NCBI RefSeq assembly: GCF_000715075.1
Contig: NC_134087.1
Span: 190,743,276-190,807,275, forward strand
DNA from: Nicotiana tabacum
Lineage: Eukaryota; Streptophyta; Magnoliopsida; Solanales; Solanaceae
DNA length: 64,000 nt
Direction of reading: 5' to 3'
Shown: piece after piece, positions 31,625-44,300 of the stretch
Layout of the letters: each line of letters opens with the position of its first letter
How positions within the stretch are numbered: position 1 is the stretch's first letter
Notes under the pieces: model-generated
The model's input: only the letters and a program-made list of their open reading frames with translations
Told to the model about the DNA's origin: nothing
Databases searched by the model: none
Position numbers and translations under genes: made by a program

Positions 31625-34600
31625 ATGTCTATCCCAGATGTTGACACAGGTATGGAGATAGAGGAGATGGATGTCGGGAAAATGAAAGAAGAGATGTTTA
31701 AGCTCAAGCAGCAAATGGCTGAGATGTACCAAGCTTGGTCTACAGGACAGTTACCCCTATCTTACCCAAATAACCCTGCTCCATCAATGACTCAAACTCA
31801 GGATAATATCACCACTGAATTATCCCCAAACTTCCCCATTTACCAGCACTACCGAGGCACCACCTCTCAGACACCACAGTCTCCACCTCCGAAACCCGTT
31901 CCATATTTTCCTCCACCTATGACTCCTGTTTTCGTAGCACCTCCCCCTGCTACATTCCACAAATCTCCTAGTGAGCCTACATTCTAGGCCCAGGACAACC
32001 AATATTACCCCCCGGAACCCACCCTCAAAGCTTCCGAAATTCATTCAACTACTCCTCGTTTTAATCTCCCAACCGAAATTGACAAGCCAGCCAAAAATGC
32101 TGAGCAAGAAGAGATGTTCAGGAAGGTCAAGAGTCTAGAACAATCGTTCAGAGACATGCGAGGATTAGGTGGGCAAGTCAGTGTAGCCTACAAAGATTTG
32201 TGCTTGTTCCCAAATGTACAATTACCAGTTGGCTTCAAGATGCCCAAATTTGACTTATACAACGGGCACGGTGACCCAGTAGCCCACTTAAGGGGTTTCT
32301 GTAGCAAGATGCGAGGAGCTGGGGGAAAAGATGAATTATTAATGGCTTACTTCAGTCAAAGTTTAAGCGGATCAGCTTTGGAGTGGTATACACGCCAGGA
32401 CCATGTGAGATGGTACACTTGGGATGACCTGGCGCAGGCATTCGCATACCATTTCCAATACAATCTGGAAATCATCCCAGATCGATTATCTTTGACAAAA
32501 TTTGAGAAGAAACATAATGAAAGTTTCAGAGAGTATGGTTTTCGGTGGAGAGAACAGGCAGCAAGAGTGGATCCTCCTATGAAGGAGAGCGAAATGGTAG
32601 ACTACTTCCTCCAAGCCTTGGAACTGACTTACTATGCCCATTTGGTTTCAGCGGTTGGGAAATCATTCAACGAAGTAGTAAAGATGGGAGGTATGGTGGA
32701 AGAAGGCCTCAAGACAAATAAAATCATGAGCTATTCAGCAATTAAGGCAACTACTCAAGCTATTCAAGGCGGGGTAGGAGGAATCGGAAGAAAGAAGAGG
32801 GAGGAAGCAGCAGTAGTTGATTCAGGAATTTGGTCGGGACCCAGAGGCTCACCGCTTTACTATAATCAACAACGACCTCGCCAATCAGCTTACCACCATG
32901 ATTCATCCCAACACTACTACCACCCTTCAGAGCCTCATTTTTCCATTAACCATGCTCAAGCATACAATCAGCCACCTGTTCACACCAATTGGCGTGCTCC
33001 TGTCACACCAAATACTTACCCACGAGCCTATCCCGGACCAGGTTTCAGGCCTAGGCCAGCATTCAGGAGAGAAAGGGAACAGAAAAAGAAAACTTACACT
33101 CCATTATGAGAATCTTACACTAGTCTGTTCCACAGGCTGAGACAGCTAGACATGCTGAGACCAATACAATCCAAGCTACCCAATCCTCCTCCAAAGAATC
33201 TGGATTACACCATTAGCAGTGAATATTGCTCCGGTGCACCAGGCCATGATACAGAGAAATGCTGGCATTTGAAAAATGCAATACAAGAACTGATTGATAC
33301 TAATAAAATCGAGGTTCAAAACCCCGAAGCCCCAAATATCAATAGAAATCCAATGCCAGCCCATCAAGAGGCTAATATGATAGAAATCATACAAGCTGAT
33401 GGGGAGACAAAGAAGCCGTCACAAACTGTCATGATGATCAAGTCTCATGAAACCAAGCCAGATAAGCAGTTAATGGAGGAGAAGCCGGTGTCTAAGCAGA
33501 ACAAAAATGGTGATGAACCATCTATGATAGTCGATGGGGGATCATCGAGCAAAGTTGCCGCAAAACAAGAAAGGCCAAAAGTGGTAGTACCAGGGGTTGC
33601 TAACAAACCCATTGTATTCGTGGAAGGAGCCCGTATAGATCAGGTTATTATTGCACCTGTAATTCAGCTGCCAGTCATCAACAACAAAGCCATCCCATGG
33701 AACTATGAACGGGTGACTGTAATGTACAAGGGCAAAGAAATCAAGGAAGAAGTGTGTGAGGTGCAAGGCTTGACACGTTCGGGAAGATGTTTTACTCCCG
33801 AAGAGTTGAGAAAAACTAAGAGCAATCCAACGCCAACAAAGAGAGCTGTGATGGAAGAAGAGGCGGAGGAGTTTTTAAGAAAAATGAAACTCCATGATTA
33901 TTCTGTTGTTGATCAATTAAAGAAGACCCCCGCTCAAATTGCATTGTTGTCATTACTGATCCATTCAAAGGAGCACCGTCTGGCTTTGATGAAAATCCTG
34001 CATGAGGCTCATGTTCCTGAAAAGATCTCTGTAAATCATTTGGGAAAAATAGCCAACAGAATCTTTGAGACAAACAGAATTACATTTGCGGATGATGAAT
34101 TACCTGTGGAAGGTACCGAGCACAACAGAGCTCTTTACCTCACCGTGAAATGTGAAAATTCCGTAGTAACCTGGGTATTGGTTGACAATGGGTCAAGTGC
34201 AAATATATGCCCTCTCTCCACTTTAAACAAATTAAAAATTAAAGAGGAGAGGATCCAGAAGAATAGTATCTGCGTACGGGGGTTTGACGGTGGAAGCAGA
34301 GATTCATTTGGCGACATAGTGTTGGAACTAACTATAGGGCCAGTTGAATTCACAATGGAATTCCAAGTGTTGGACATAACTGTTTCTTACAACTTGTTAT
34401 TGGGTCGACCATGGATCCATGCTGCTAAAGCAGTCCCGTCAACACTACATCAGGCTGTCAAGTTTGAATGGGATCATCAAGAAGTAGTCGTGTATGGAGA
34501 AGAAAGTTTAAATGCTCAAAGCAGTACCATTGTACCGGTTGAGAGAACAGAAATTGACCAGGGACCATGGGTATACCAAGTGTCCGACACAGTGTCGATA

Positions 34601-35095
34601 GAGAAAATCCCAGAGGGGAAATACCTTCCGAATCCAAAGATATCCTCTGCATCAGTCATGGTAGCTTATGAAATGTTAAAGAATGGCTTTATACCCGGCA
34701 AAGGTCTGGGTTTATCTTTGCAAGGAATTATACAACCAGTATCTCTCCCCGAGAACTGGGGAACATTCGGTTTGGGGTTCATACCCACTGCCAATGACGT
34801 GATAAGGGCTAGGAAGCTGAAACACCAAGCATGGGTTCTTCAAAAACCAGTCCCACATCTGTCAAAGTCTTTTGTCAATACCGGTGCTAAAAATCGCCCG
34901 ATAACAACAATTCCTAAATCCCGGGTCAATCCCGAGAAGGAATTAATTGAAAGGTTCGAGAAATTGTTTAGTGATGTGAATATGTTGGAAAGCGGAGAAG
35001 GGTGTAGCAACGCAGAAGTTCAATTCGTTGGGCCAGAAACAAAGCTCAATAATTGGAAAGCCACTCCTCTCCCAATTCGAAAGGAGTCTTGGTAG
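31625..35095 (+). pseudogene. gag-pro of internal 2 (two stops)
   Basis: Collinear with 17036-20506. Codon CAG at 31868 is intact where copy 1 has TAG, but TAG at 31985-31987 (CAG in copy 1) and TGA at 33107-33109 (a clustered change) interrupt it. The zinc knuckle is damaged: its first Cys is Ser (AGTGAATATTGC at about 33218). Protease DNGSSAN (about 34180) and the G-patch-like segment (about 34666-34783) are intact, and the frame from 33152 to the donor-overlapping TAG is open for 647 codons. Together with copy 1 it shows that the ancestral frame was continuous. Protein from this copy would be defective. Confidence 0.93.
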
Positions 35096-35273
35096 TTTAT
35101 TTTGATTTTCTTTCAGTTTGTTTGGGTTACTTCAGGGTTGTAATCCCAAAGCTTATCTTACAGTTTATTTGAAGTGTGCAAACCTTGTTATCTTTCATCA
35201 TCCAATAAAAAGCAGTTTCCTTTTTATTATCATTCCTAATAGCTTTCTTTTCTTTTTCTTCTTTCCTGTACAG
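35092..35273 (+). other. Putative 182-nt intron (internal 2)
   Basis: Same donor GTAGTT, pyrimidine tract and acceptor GTACAG as 20503-20684. The body differs from copy 1 by at most a few bases (for example 'cagtttattt' against 'cagtttgttt'). Confidence 0.78.
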
Positions 35274-38200
35274 TTCCTTTTACGCTGGCTCTAGTGATAT
35301 GGCATGCATGAGGAATCCTCAGCCCAGTCTTAAAAATCAATCTGGTTCCGAAATATTAATATAAGAAATATATTGTGATTATGAATCAGAATATGATGAA
35401 GATGAGGTTTTTGAAGAGATTAGTAAAGAGTTAATTCACTTTGAGGAAAAAATCAAACCTAACTTGAGTGATACCGAGGACATCAATATAGGGGACACGA
35501 GTAATATCCGAGAAACTAAAATAAGTGTCCATCTGGAACCAAAGATCCGAGAGGAGTTAATTAAAGCACTCATAGAATTCAAAGATGTTTTTGCATGGTC
35601 GTATGACGACATGCCGGGCTTGAGCACTGACTTAGTGGTCCACAAATTGCCCACCGATCCAACGGTGCCTCCTGTCAAGCAGAGGCTGAGAAAATTCAAA
35701 CCTGATATGAGTGTGAGAATTAAGGAAGAAATCACCAAATAATTGGAAGCAAAGGTCATTCGAGTCACTCGATATCCTGTTTGGTTGGCTAATATCGTTC
35801 CTGTGCCAAAGAAAGAAGGCAAAATTAGAGTATGCGTCGACTATCGTAATCTCAACAAAGCAAGTCCAAAGGATAATTTCCCATTACCCAATATCCATAT
35901 TTTGATCGACAATTGTGCCAAGCATGATATAGGGTCTTTCGTGGATTGTTATGCCGGGTATCATCAAATTCTAATGGATGAAGAAGATGCAGAAAAGACG
36001 GCATTCATCACACCATGGGGAACTTATTGCTACCGGGTAATGCCATTCGGTTTAAAGAACGCCGGAGCAACCTATATGAGAGCAATGACCACAGTGTTTC
36101 GTGATATGATACACAAGGAGATTGAGGTATACGTGGACGATGTAATCATAAAATCAAAGCATCAGGCCGACCACGTTGGGGATTTGAGGAAGTTCTTCTT
36201 AAGACTTCGCAGGTACAACCTCAAGCTTAACCCTGCCAAGTGCGCATTTGGAGTTCCGTCTGGAAAATTGTTGGGATTCATAGTCAGTCGACGAGGCATC
36301 AAGCTAGACCCCTCAAAGATCAAAGCCATCCAAGAACTGCCACCTCCAAGAAATAAAACTGAAGTAATGAGTTTGTTGGGGAGGTTAAATTACATCAGCA
36401 GGTTTATTGCTCAGCTCACAACAACTTGTGAGCCAATTTTCAAATTGTTGAAAAAGGATGCTGCGGTCAAATGGACCGATGAGTGTCAAGAAGCGTTCGA
36501 TAAAATAAAAGGGTACTTGTCAAAACCACCCGTGTTGGTCCCGCCAGAGCCAGGAAGACCTTTGATTCTTTACTTAACGGTTTTGGAAAATTCATTTGGT
36601 TGTGTATTGGGGCAACATGACCTCACTGGCAGAAAAGAACAGGCCATCTATTACCTTAGCAAGAAGTTCACAGCTTATGAGGTTAAGTATACTCATCTGG
36701 AAAAGACATGTTGCGCCCTAACATGGGTAGCTCAAAAATTGAAACACTATTTGTCATCCTACACTACTTACCTCATTTCTCGGTTGGATCCATTGAAATA
36801 CATTTTTCAAAAGCCTATGCCAACAGGAAGACTGGCAAAGTGGCAGATATTACTCACAGAATTCGACATCATCTATGTGACTCGAACTGCAATAAAGGCT
36901 CAAGCACTGGCCGATCATTTAGCCGAAAACCCGGTCGATGAGGAATATGAGCCGTTGAAAACTTATTTTCCTAATGAAGAAACAATGCATATCGACGAGG
37001 TGAAGCAAATTGAAAAACCTGGCTGGAAACTTTTCTTTGATGGAGCCGCTAACATGAAAGGAGTCGGGATAGGAGCTGTAATCATTTCTGAAACAGGGCA
37101 TCACTATCCTGTTACGGCTCAATTACGATTTTATTGCACCAATAATATGGCTGAATATGAAGCTTGTATTTTGGGGTTAAGGCTAGCCGCAGACATGGGT
37201 ATCCGAGAAATCTTAGTCATGGGAGATTCGGATCTTTTGGTACATCAAATTCAAGGAGAATGGGAAACCCGAGACTTGAAGCTCATACCATACCGACAAT
37301 GTCTGCATGATCTTTGTCAGCGGTTTCAATCAGTGGAATTCCAACATATTCCAAGAATCCATAATGAGGTTGCCGATGCATTGGCTACCTTGGCATCAAT
37401 GTTGCACCATCCGGACAAAGCTTATGTAGATCCAATACATATTCAAGTCCACGATCAGCACGCTTATTGCAATATGGTTGAAGAAGAATTTGATGGTGAA
37501 CCATGGTTCCACGACATCAAGGAGTATATCAGGATGGGGATATATCCCGCACCAGCCACAGGATATCAAAAGAGGACCATTAGGCGATTAGCAAATGGAT
37601 TCTTCTTAAGCGGAGGAGTTTTGTATAAAAGAACACCAGATCTTGGATTGTTAAGATGCATAGATGCCACATAAGCTACAGCTGTCATGTCTGAAGTACA
37701 TTCAGGAGTTTGCGGACCCCACATGAGTGGATATGTGTTGGCAAAGAAAATCCTCCGAGCTGGTTACTATTGGCTTACCATGGAGCGAGATTGTATCAGT
37801 TTTGTTCGCAAGTGTCATCAATGCCAAATACACGGTGATTTGATTCATTCTCCACCCTCTGAGTTGCACACAATGTCGGCACCATGGCCTTTCGTTGCCT
37901 GGGGCATGGATGTAATTGGACCAATTGAGCCGGCAGCATCCAATGGGCACAGGTTCATTCTGGTAGCTATTGATTATTTTACCAAATGGGTTGAGGCCAA
38001 GACATTCAAATCAGTGACCAAGAAAGCTGTGGTCGATTTTGTCCACTCAAATATCATATGTTGATTCGGAATCCCGAAGGTGATCATCACAGATAACGGT
38101 GCTAATCTTAACAGCAACCTAATGAAGGAAGTATGTCAACAGTTTAAGATTACACATCGCAACTCTACCCCATATCGGCCCAAGGCGAATGGAGCAGTAG

Positions 38201-38751
38201 AAGCAGCCAACAAAAACATAAAGAAGATACTTCGGAAAATGGTAGAAGATTCAAAACAATGGCATGAAAAATTACCATTTGCATTATTGGGATACCGCAC
38301 TACTGTTCGCACTTCAGTAGGAGCCACTCCTTATTTGTTGGTATATGGCACTGAAGCAGTAATTCCTGCAGAAGTTGAGATTCCTTCCCTTCGGATCATC
38401 GCCGAAGCAAAGATTGATGATGATGAATGGGTCAAAACCCGTCTAGAACAGTTAAACTTGATTGATGAAAAACGATTGACTGCAGTATGCCATGGTCAAT
38501 TATATCAAAGAAGAATAGAAAGAGCATACAACAAAAAGGTACGTCCCCGGAAGTTTGAAGTAGGTCAGCATGTGCTGAAACGTATTCTTCCACATCAGGT
38601 TGAAGCAAAAGGCAAATTTGCCCCGAATTGGCAAGGACCATTCATTGTGACTAGAATATTATCGAATGGTGCACTATGCTTAACAGACATTGAAGGCAAA
38701 TGCATAGACATGGCGATCAATTCTGACGCGGTAAAGAGATATTATGCATAA
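35274..38751 (+). pseudogene. pol of internal 2: RT, two RNase H domains, integrase
   Basis: Domain layout as in copy 1, with YVDD at 36130-36141. RT through the second RNase H and the integrase zinc region is one open frame of 643 codons (35743-37674), because the one-base deletion of copy 1 is absent. Stops are TAA at 35362-35364 (shared with copy 1), TAA at 35740-35742 (CAA in copy 1), TAA at 37672-37674 (CAA) and TGA at 38062-38064 (CGA, just before the integrase core). All four are C-to-T changes. The integrase C-terminal part is open to 38751. Confidence 0.95.
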
Positions 38752-38936
38752 AATTCTTGAATGTTTGTATTTAGCATTATTTCGAAGATTGGAATGACAA
38801 AGGCAATTTATTCTGCTATCCAAACACTATACCCTTTGTTTCCCCCCTTTGAGCCATACTTGTTTCTTTCTTACCCTCTCTTGGAATCAATGAAAAACAA
38901 ATATGTAAAAAAAAAAATCAAAACACTATTATTGTA

Positions 38937-39001
38937 GTGAACTACGTTTGACCTGATTCCTCAAAGAAGGATACGTAGGCGCCTCACGGCTCGGTCATAG
39001 G
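38937..39001 (+). repeat. Dispersed motif, post-integrase site (internal 2)
   Basis: Identical in block order to 24346-24410. Confidence 0.8.
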
Positions 39002-40110
39002 GTGCACAATATACATAATGTGCACAAAAAGAAACATCAAGCGACCCCAATCAAGGAACTGGGGCAAGAATTGTATTGGAAATAAGAAAAAGATTCCAAG
39101 AGTTGTAATTTTAAACACATACCAAAACTGTTTAGCTTTTAATACATTTTCCATTTCTAACCCCATACCAGAAAGACCTTTCGACCAATCTTAGAAAAAT
39201 GCTGAGTCAAGCAAATGAAGATGGTTCATAATACTCTGGTACAAACAAGAAAAGAAAGTAAAAATGAGAGAGTCTTATAGGTGAAAACCCACACGGGCAC
39301 CATAAGGCGACGGAAGTTGAGAGAAAAGTAAAAGGAGAGAGTCTTATTGGTGAAAACCTTCATAGGCACCCTAAGGCGAAAAGGAAGTGAGAAATGATCA
39401 AATGAGGAAAGTTTATCGGTGAAAACTCTTTGAGACGTTGCAAGTCCAACAGGTCTGTGAAATGAAAAATGAAGTTGGGTTATGGAAATTTTGGCAAAAA
39501 CAAAAATGAGACAATTGAAAGGAGATTGATTAAAAGACTGGGTTGATTAATCCGAAATGCATACCATGATCATTGGTGCCAGTAACTCCAATCAGATAAG
39601 TTTTTATTCTTTCTCCAACAGTCATCCAAAATTGGATTTTTCTTTTCATTCTATAATTGTCGAAATCAACGTGTTTCGTCACTAATAATCTTACTTTTCT
39701 AAAAGCTTTGAGATAAGTTTTATTCCAAACAAATAAGAAGGAATGTCAAGGTATACTACCAAGATTCAAGGTTACAAAATACGACCACGAAAGGTGGGAG
39801 ATAAAAGATATGGGTATAAGAAAGGTGAAATCGAAAGTGGATCAGCAAAGTCAGAAGGGACATATGATTACAGTTAAAAGGGTTTGAAGGGAAACATACG
39901 GAGGGGAATCCTATAGTCAAGGATCAATTACAAGAACAAAACAGTCTTTTCAACCATTCCAAGGCAATAAAGAGAGATGAGGAGAAGCCTCACCATCGGC
40001 AAGAATGCCCCAGTTAACCACCCTGCTTTAAACTAACAAAGTTTTCTTTCATTTAAAACAGGGGCAAATACAATATTTGTGTCAGGAAATACCTGGTAGA
40101 GAATTGAAGA

Positions 40111-40797
40111 AGTCAGGCGTCCACCTGGATAATGAGGATGAGAAAAGAAGAAGTCAGGCGTCCACCTGGAGAATAAGGATAAGAAGAATTGAAGAAGTCA
40201 GGCGTCCACCTGGAGAATGAGGATGAAGAAATTGAAGAAGTCAGGCGTCCACCTGGAGAATGAGGATGAGAATTAAAGTAGTCAGGCGTCCACATGGAGA
40301 ATGAGGATGAGAATTAAAGTAGTCAGGCGTCCACCTGGAGAATGAGGATGAAGAAATTGAAGAAGTCAGGCGTCCACCTAGAGAATGAGGATGAGAATTA
40401 AAGTAGTCAGGCGTCCACCTGGAGAATGAGGATGAGAATTAAAGTAGTCAGGCGTCCACCTGGAGAATGAGGATGAAGAATTAAAGAAGTCAGGCGTCCA
40501 CCTGGAGAATGAGGATGAAGAATTGAAGAAGTCAGGCGTCCACCTGGAGAATGAGGATGAGAAAAGAAGAAGTTAGGCGTCCACCTGGAGAATGAGGATG
40601 AGAAAAGAAGAAGTCAGGCATCCACCTGGAGAATGAGGATGAAGAATCGAAGAAGTCAGGCGTCCACCTGGAGCATGAAGAATCGAAGAAGTCAGGCGTC
40701 CACCTGGAGAATGAGGATGAAGAAGTTAAAAAGAAGTCAGGCGTCTACCTGGAGAATGAGGATGAAGAAAAAAGGAAGTCAGGCGTCCACCTAGGGA
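40111..40797 (+). repeat. 3' UTR minisatellite, 17 units (internal 2)
   Basis: Same unit as 25521-26180 but with one extra short unit around 40650-40700 ('gagcatgaagaatcgaag'), so the array changed length by one unit after the two copies separated. Confidence 0.93.
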
Positions 40798-41148
40798 ACG
40801 AGGGAATACAATTGAAGTGTTGAAATCAAAAGCCCGCTCATATGATAAAGAAGCACACTTAGAACCCATAAAGCAGAGGAGTCCAACAAAATCCCCAGCA
40901 AGAAACAACAAGAGTTCCAAAAGGAATACGGAATAAGCCAAATGCCCAAGAGTCACCAAGATATCAAGACAACAAGAAACGCAAGGGCATGATCTAGATA
41001 AGATTTTTATAATTCATGTACCATAGTCTAGTTTAGTTTTTTGTATTACCTTTGAAGTAAGGTGTAATAAGGAGGTCAGCAAGCAGTAAAAACAGCACAA
41101 AGCAGCAGTAACATCACAGTCCCACGGTAGTCCCAGCTACCCAAAATT

Positions 41149-41223
41149 CCCGAACTACATTGACCTGATTCCTTTATAGCCAAGGATATGTAGGAAACCT
41201 TTGAAGCAGAGGTTCGGTCAAAT
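41149..41223 (+). repeat. Dispersed motif, pre-PPT site (internal 2)
   Basis: Same as 26523-26597. Confidence 0.75.
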
Positions 41224-41333
41224 ATTTCTAAAAATGCTTCCCACGGAGTATTCGAACGGGCAAAAATCGCTCGTATCCGCTCACTTTATCTTTGCACGAA
41301 AACTCTTCGAGTTTCCGCACAAAGAGGGGCAGC

Positions 41334-44300
41334 TATGAGCACGTGATTTTTGCCTTACAAAAAACTACTCCAAAATAAATCAAAAAAATAAAATAAATTT
41401 CTTTTACTGTGTAATTTTTGAATTTGCGTGGTGTTAAATATTTGTGTTATGTTCATAAATGCTTACTTCGTCATAATGAAATGAAAATTAAAATAAAATA
41501 CATGTTGCATGCATATAGGATTTAATTATGCATTTGAAAGATAATTTAAATAAAATCACAAAAAATATGCATTCGTTCTATTTTAAATGTGTCAATGTTT
41601 TATCTACGTGTTAATGGTTATTAAAAGATAATTAGTATTATTGTAATGATAATTTTGTTTTTATAATTTTTGATTAGGATTTTATTAATTAATAATAAAA
41701 TAAAAATATAAGTTAGAATATGAAAATCGGACCTGGATTTAAATCCAGGCCCAAACGAAATGAATCCCACAGCCCAATCCAACATCCCCCTGTCCGGTCC
41801 AATTCGAACAAGACTAAACGACGTCGCATGAGGTACTTCAAATCTGAGCCGTTGATTCATTGCAATCAAACGGTCCAGTTCAGCCCTTGCATAAATAAAA
41901 CGACGACGTTTAGGGCAACTAGATCTGAACCGTTCATCCATTTTGATCCCACGGTCTTAAAAAACTCACTCAAACCCGATCCATTTCAACCCCGGGTTGA
42001 CCCTTTCCCCAACTTAAATCAAACGATGTCGTTTTGATAAGTGGATTGATCCTGGCCCTTCATCTTACTTGATCGGACGGACAATATCAATCCACTCCAC
42101 CCCTATATAAGTCCCAAGCCCTACCCCGGCCTCAAACTAAGCACCCCCCCCCCCCTCCTACACTGTTCATCATCGTCCCCCAAACCCCCACTCCTAACCC
42201 TAGCCGCCCTTGGATCCCACCGCCTGAAACCCGGCAGCATCAACGCCGCCGGTCACCAAAATAACACCCTAGAACCCCCTGAACCTCCTCTATCCGAATA
42301 TGTTAGCCGTTTGGCTCGAATCTTCCTGAAGGTTCTCGAATCTTCATTTGAAGATTCGAGCCAAACTTAGATCTAAACCAACCAGCCCCAAATTAACACC
42401 ATGGCTTCCCCTAACTACCCTCGTTGTGGATTTGGTGTTGGTTTGGTTCGAATCGCCTCAGAACTCTTCGAATCTTCTTTTGAAGGTTCGAATCAAATCT
42501 GAACTCACTCAGATTCTTTCCAAACTAACACCAAACGACCCCTAGGCCTCCCTCACCCTTGTGTCATCTTTGGTTCCCTTCGAATCTGCCTAGAAGTGTT
42601 CAAATTTAGGATCCAAGAATCAGAAAACCCTAAAAATACCAAACTTTTGGATTCCGTTCAGGTTGAATAAAGATTGAGGTTTAATCGACCTTAGTCGAAG
42701 TATTTTCAGTGGAAAATACTTCGACTAAGGTCTGTTTGATTTCAAACAAAATCCAAATCCAAGTTGAGTTGAGTTCAGTTGAATTTAAAGGTTCAGAGGT
42801 AATTTCTGTTTCTTATGTGCATTCTATGTGTATTCTATGTTCGTTTCATTAGTTTGTTTGATTTTCTATATAATTTTCTAGTCAATTTTGTTATACTGTC
42901 CCCTACCCGTCTACTTGATTCCAAATGTGAATTATTTCTGTTGGTTATGATTGTTTACAATGTGTGTAATCGACTCGTTTAAGTTCGTCGATTAGTTATA
43001 TTACGAATTTTCATTTCTGAAAATGCTGACTGAAACAGTCTGCTTCTATTGTTTTAGACTGATTATGGACAAATGTTGTAAATAGTCAACTGATTAATAC
43101 TCGTCAATTAAATCATGTTTGTTTGTGAATCAGTGAATTCAAATGTATGCTGTATATGTTGTTTGCTGAACAGGGCATTGTCAGTATATTGACAATGCTC
43201 CTGTGTATGTTTGATCTTAGTTCAATTTGAAGATCAGTTTGAATTATTATGTTGAGCTCAGTGTAATATTGTTGTAATGTCAAGTTTGAATTCAAGTTTA
43301 CAAATGTTGATTGGATATAATTGTGTTAGGGGGTTACATTCTTAGTCAGGATTCAGTCCAAACTTTAGGATTGGTTTGTAGCTGTTGTAAATCAGATTAA
43401 TAATCAGGATTATACAGATTTTAAAATCTGTATTGTTAAGATGCTGAATTTAAGGCAGTAATACCAGTAGAAAACAGTAAATCTGGACATTTCTGGGATA
43501 AAACAATGAGGATAATATGTTAATAGCAATGTGCTGAAAGTGAAAAGTTAGTGGCTATTATTTAAAGTGATAATGGGAAACAAAGAGTAATGGGGCTGCT
43601 GAAAATCAGGATAAGGGCACTTAGATTTAAAGTATTCAAAAGTAGTTTTAATGGAACTTTTCTGATTTTTTAAAAAAAAAAAGAGAAAGGGTCCAGGCAG
43701 CACAAAAAGAAATGGGGCATACCTGTATAAATACAGGGACAGATTTAAAAGGAAGGGGAGGAGTTTTCAGAAAAAAGAGATTTTAAGAGATTTTGGAAGA
43801 AGAAAATCTGATTTAGGAGAAGAGGAGAAAAATCTGATTGAGAGTTTTCAGTTAGAAAGAGAAGAGAGTTTAGAGAGACTTCATAACAGATTTTGAAAGA
43901 GAATTTAAGAAAAATACACCTAGAATGAGATAAAAGAGAAAAACCCAGCAGAAAAATCAGATTCTTCTTGGAATCTGAAGAGGAAGAGGAAAAAGAAAAA
44001 CAGAAACAGATATAGAAACAGAAAAGAAAATCAGAAACATACTTTTCTTTGGATCTGTCCGGGTCTATTTGTTTGATATTACTTGGATTAAATCTGAAAG
44101 TTTTTCCCAAAAATCCTGTTACTCTGCATCTGGGCTCCTCGGATCCTATTCTTGTTCAGACTTGTTGTGTTATCGGTACATTCTACTGATTTTGTTATTG
44201 CTGCTACTGTTGAAATTTACTCCTTCTACCTTCATTTTCAGGTACATGTCTTTTAAATTTTCAGTTGGAAAGAGATTCAACATGACTCATCAATGAAGCT

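Larger units (their letters stand above)
38752..41333 (+). other. 3' untranslated region of internal 2
   Basis: No gene. Collinear with 24162-26707, with its own minisatellite, two dispersed motifs and the PPT at 41321-41333. Confidence 0.8.
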
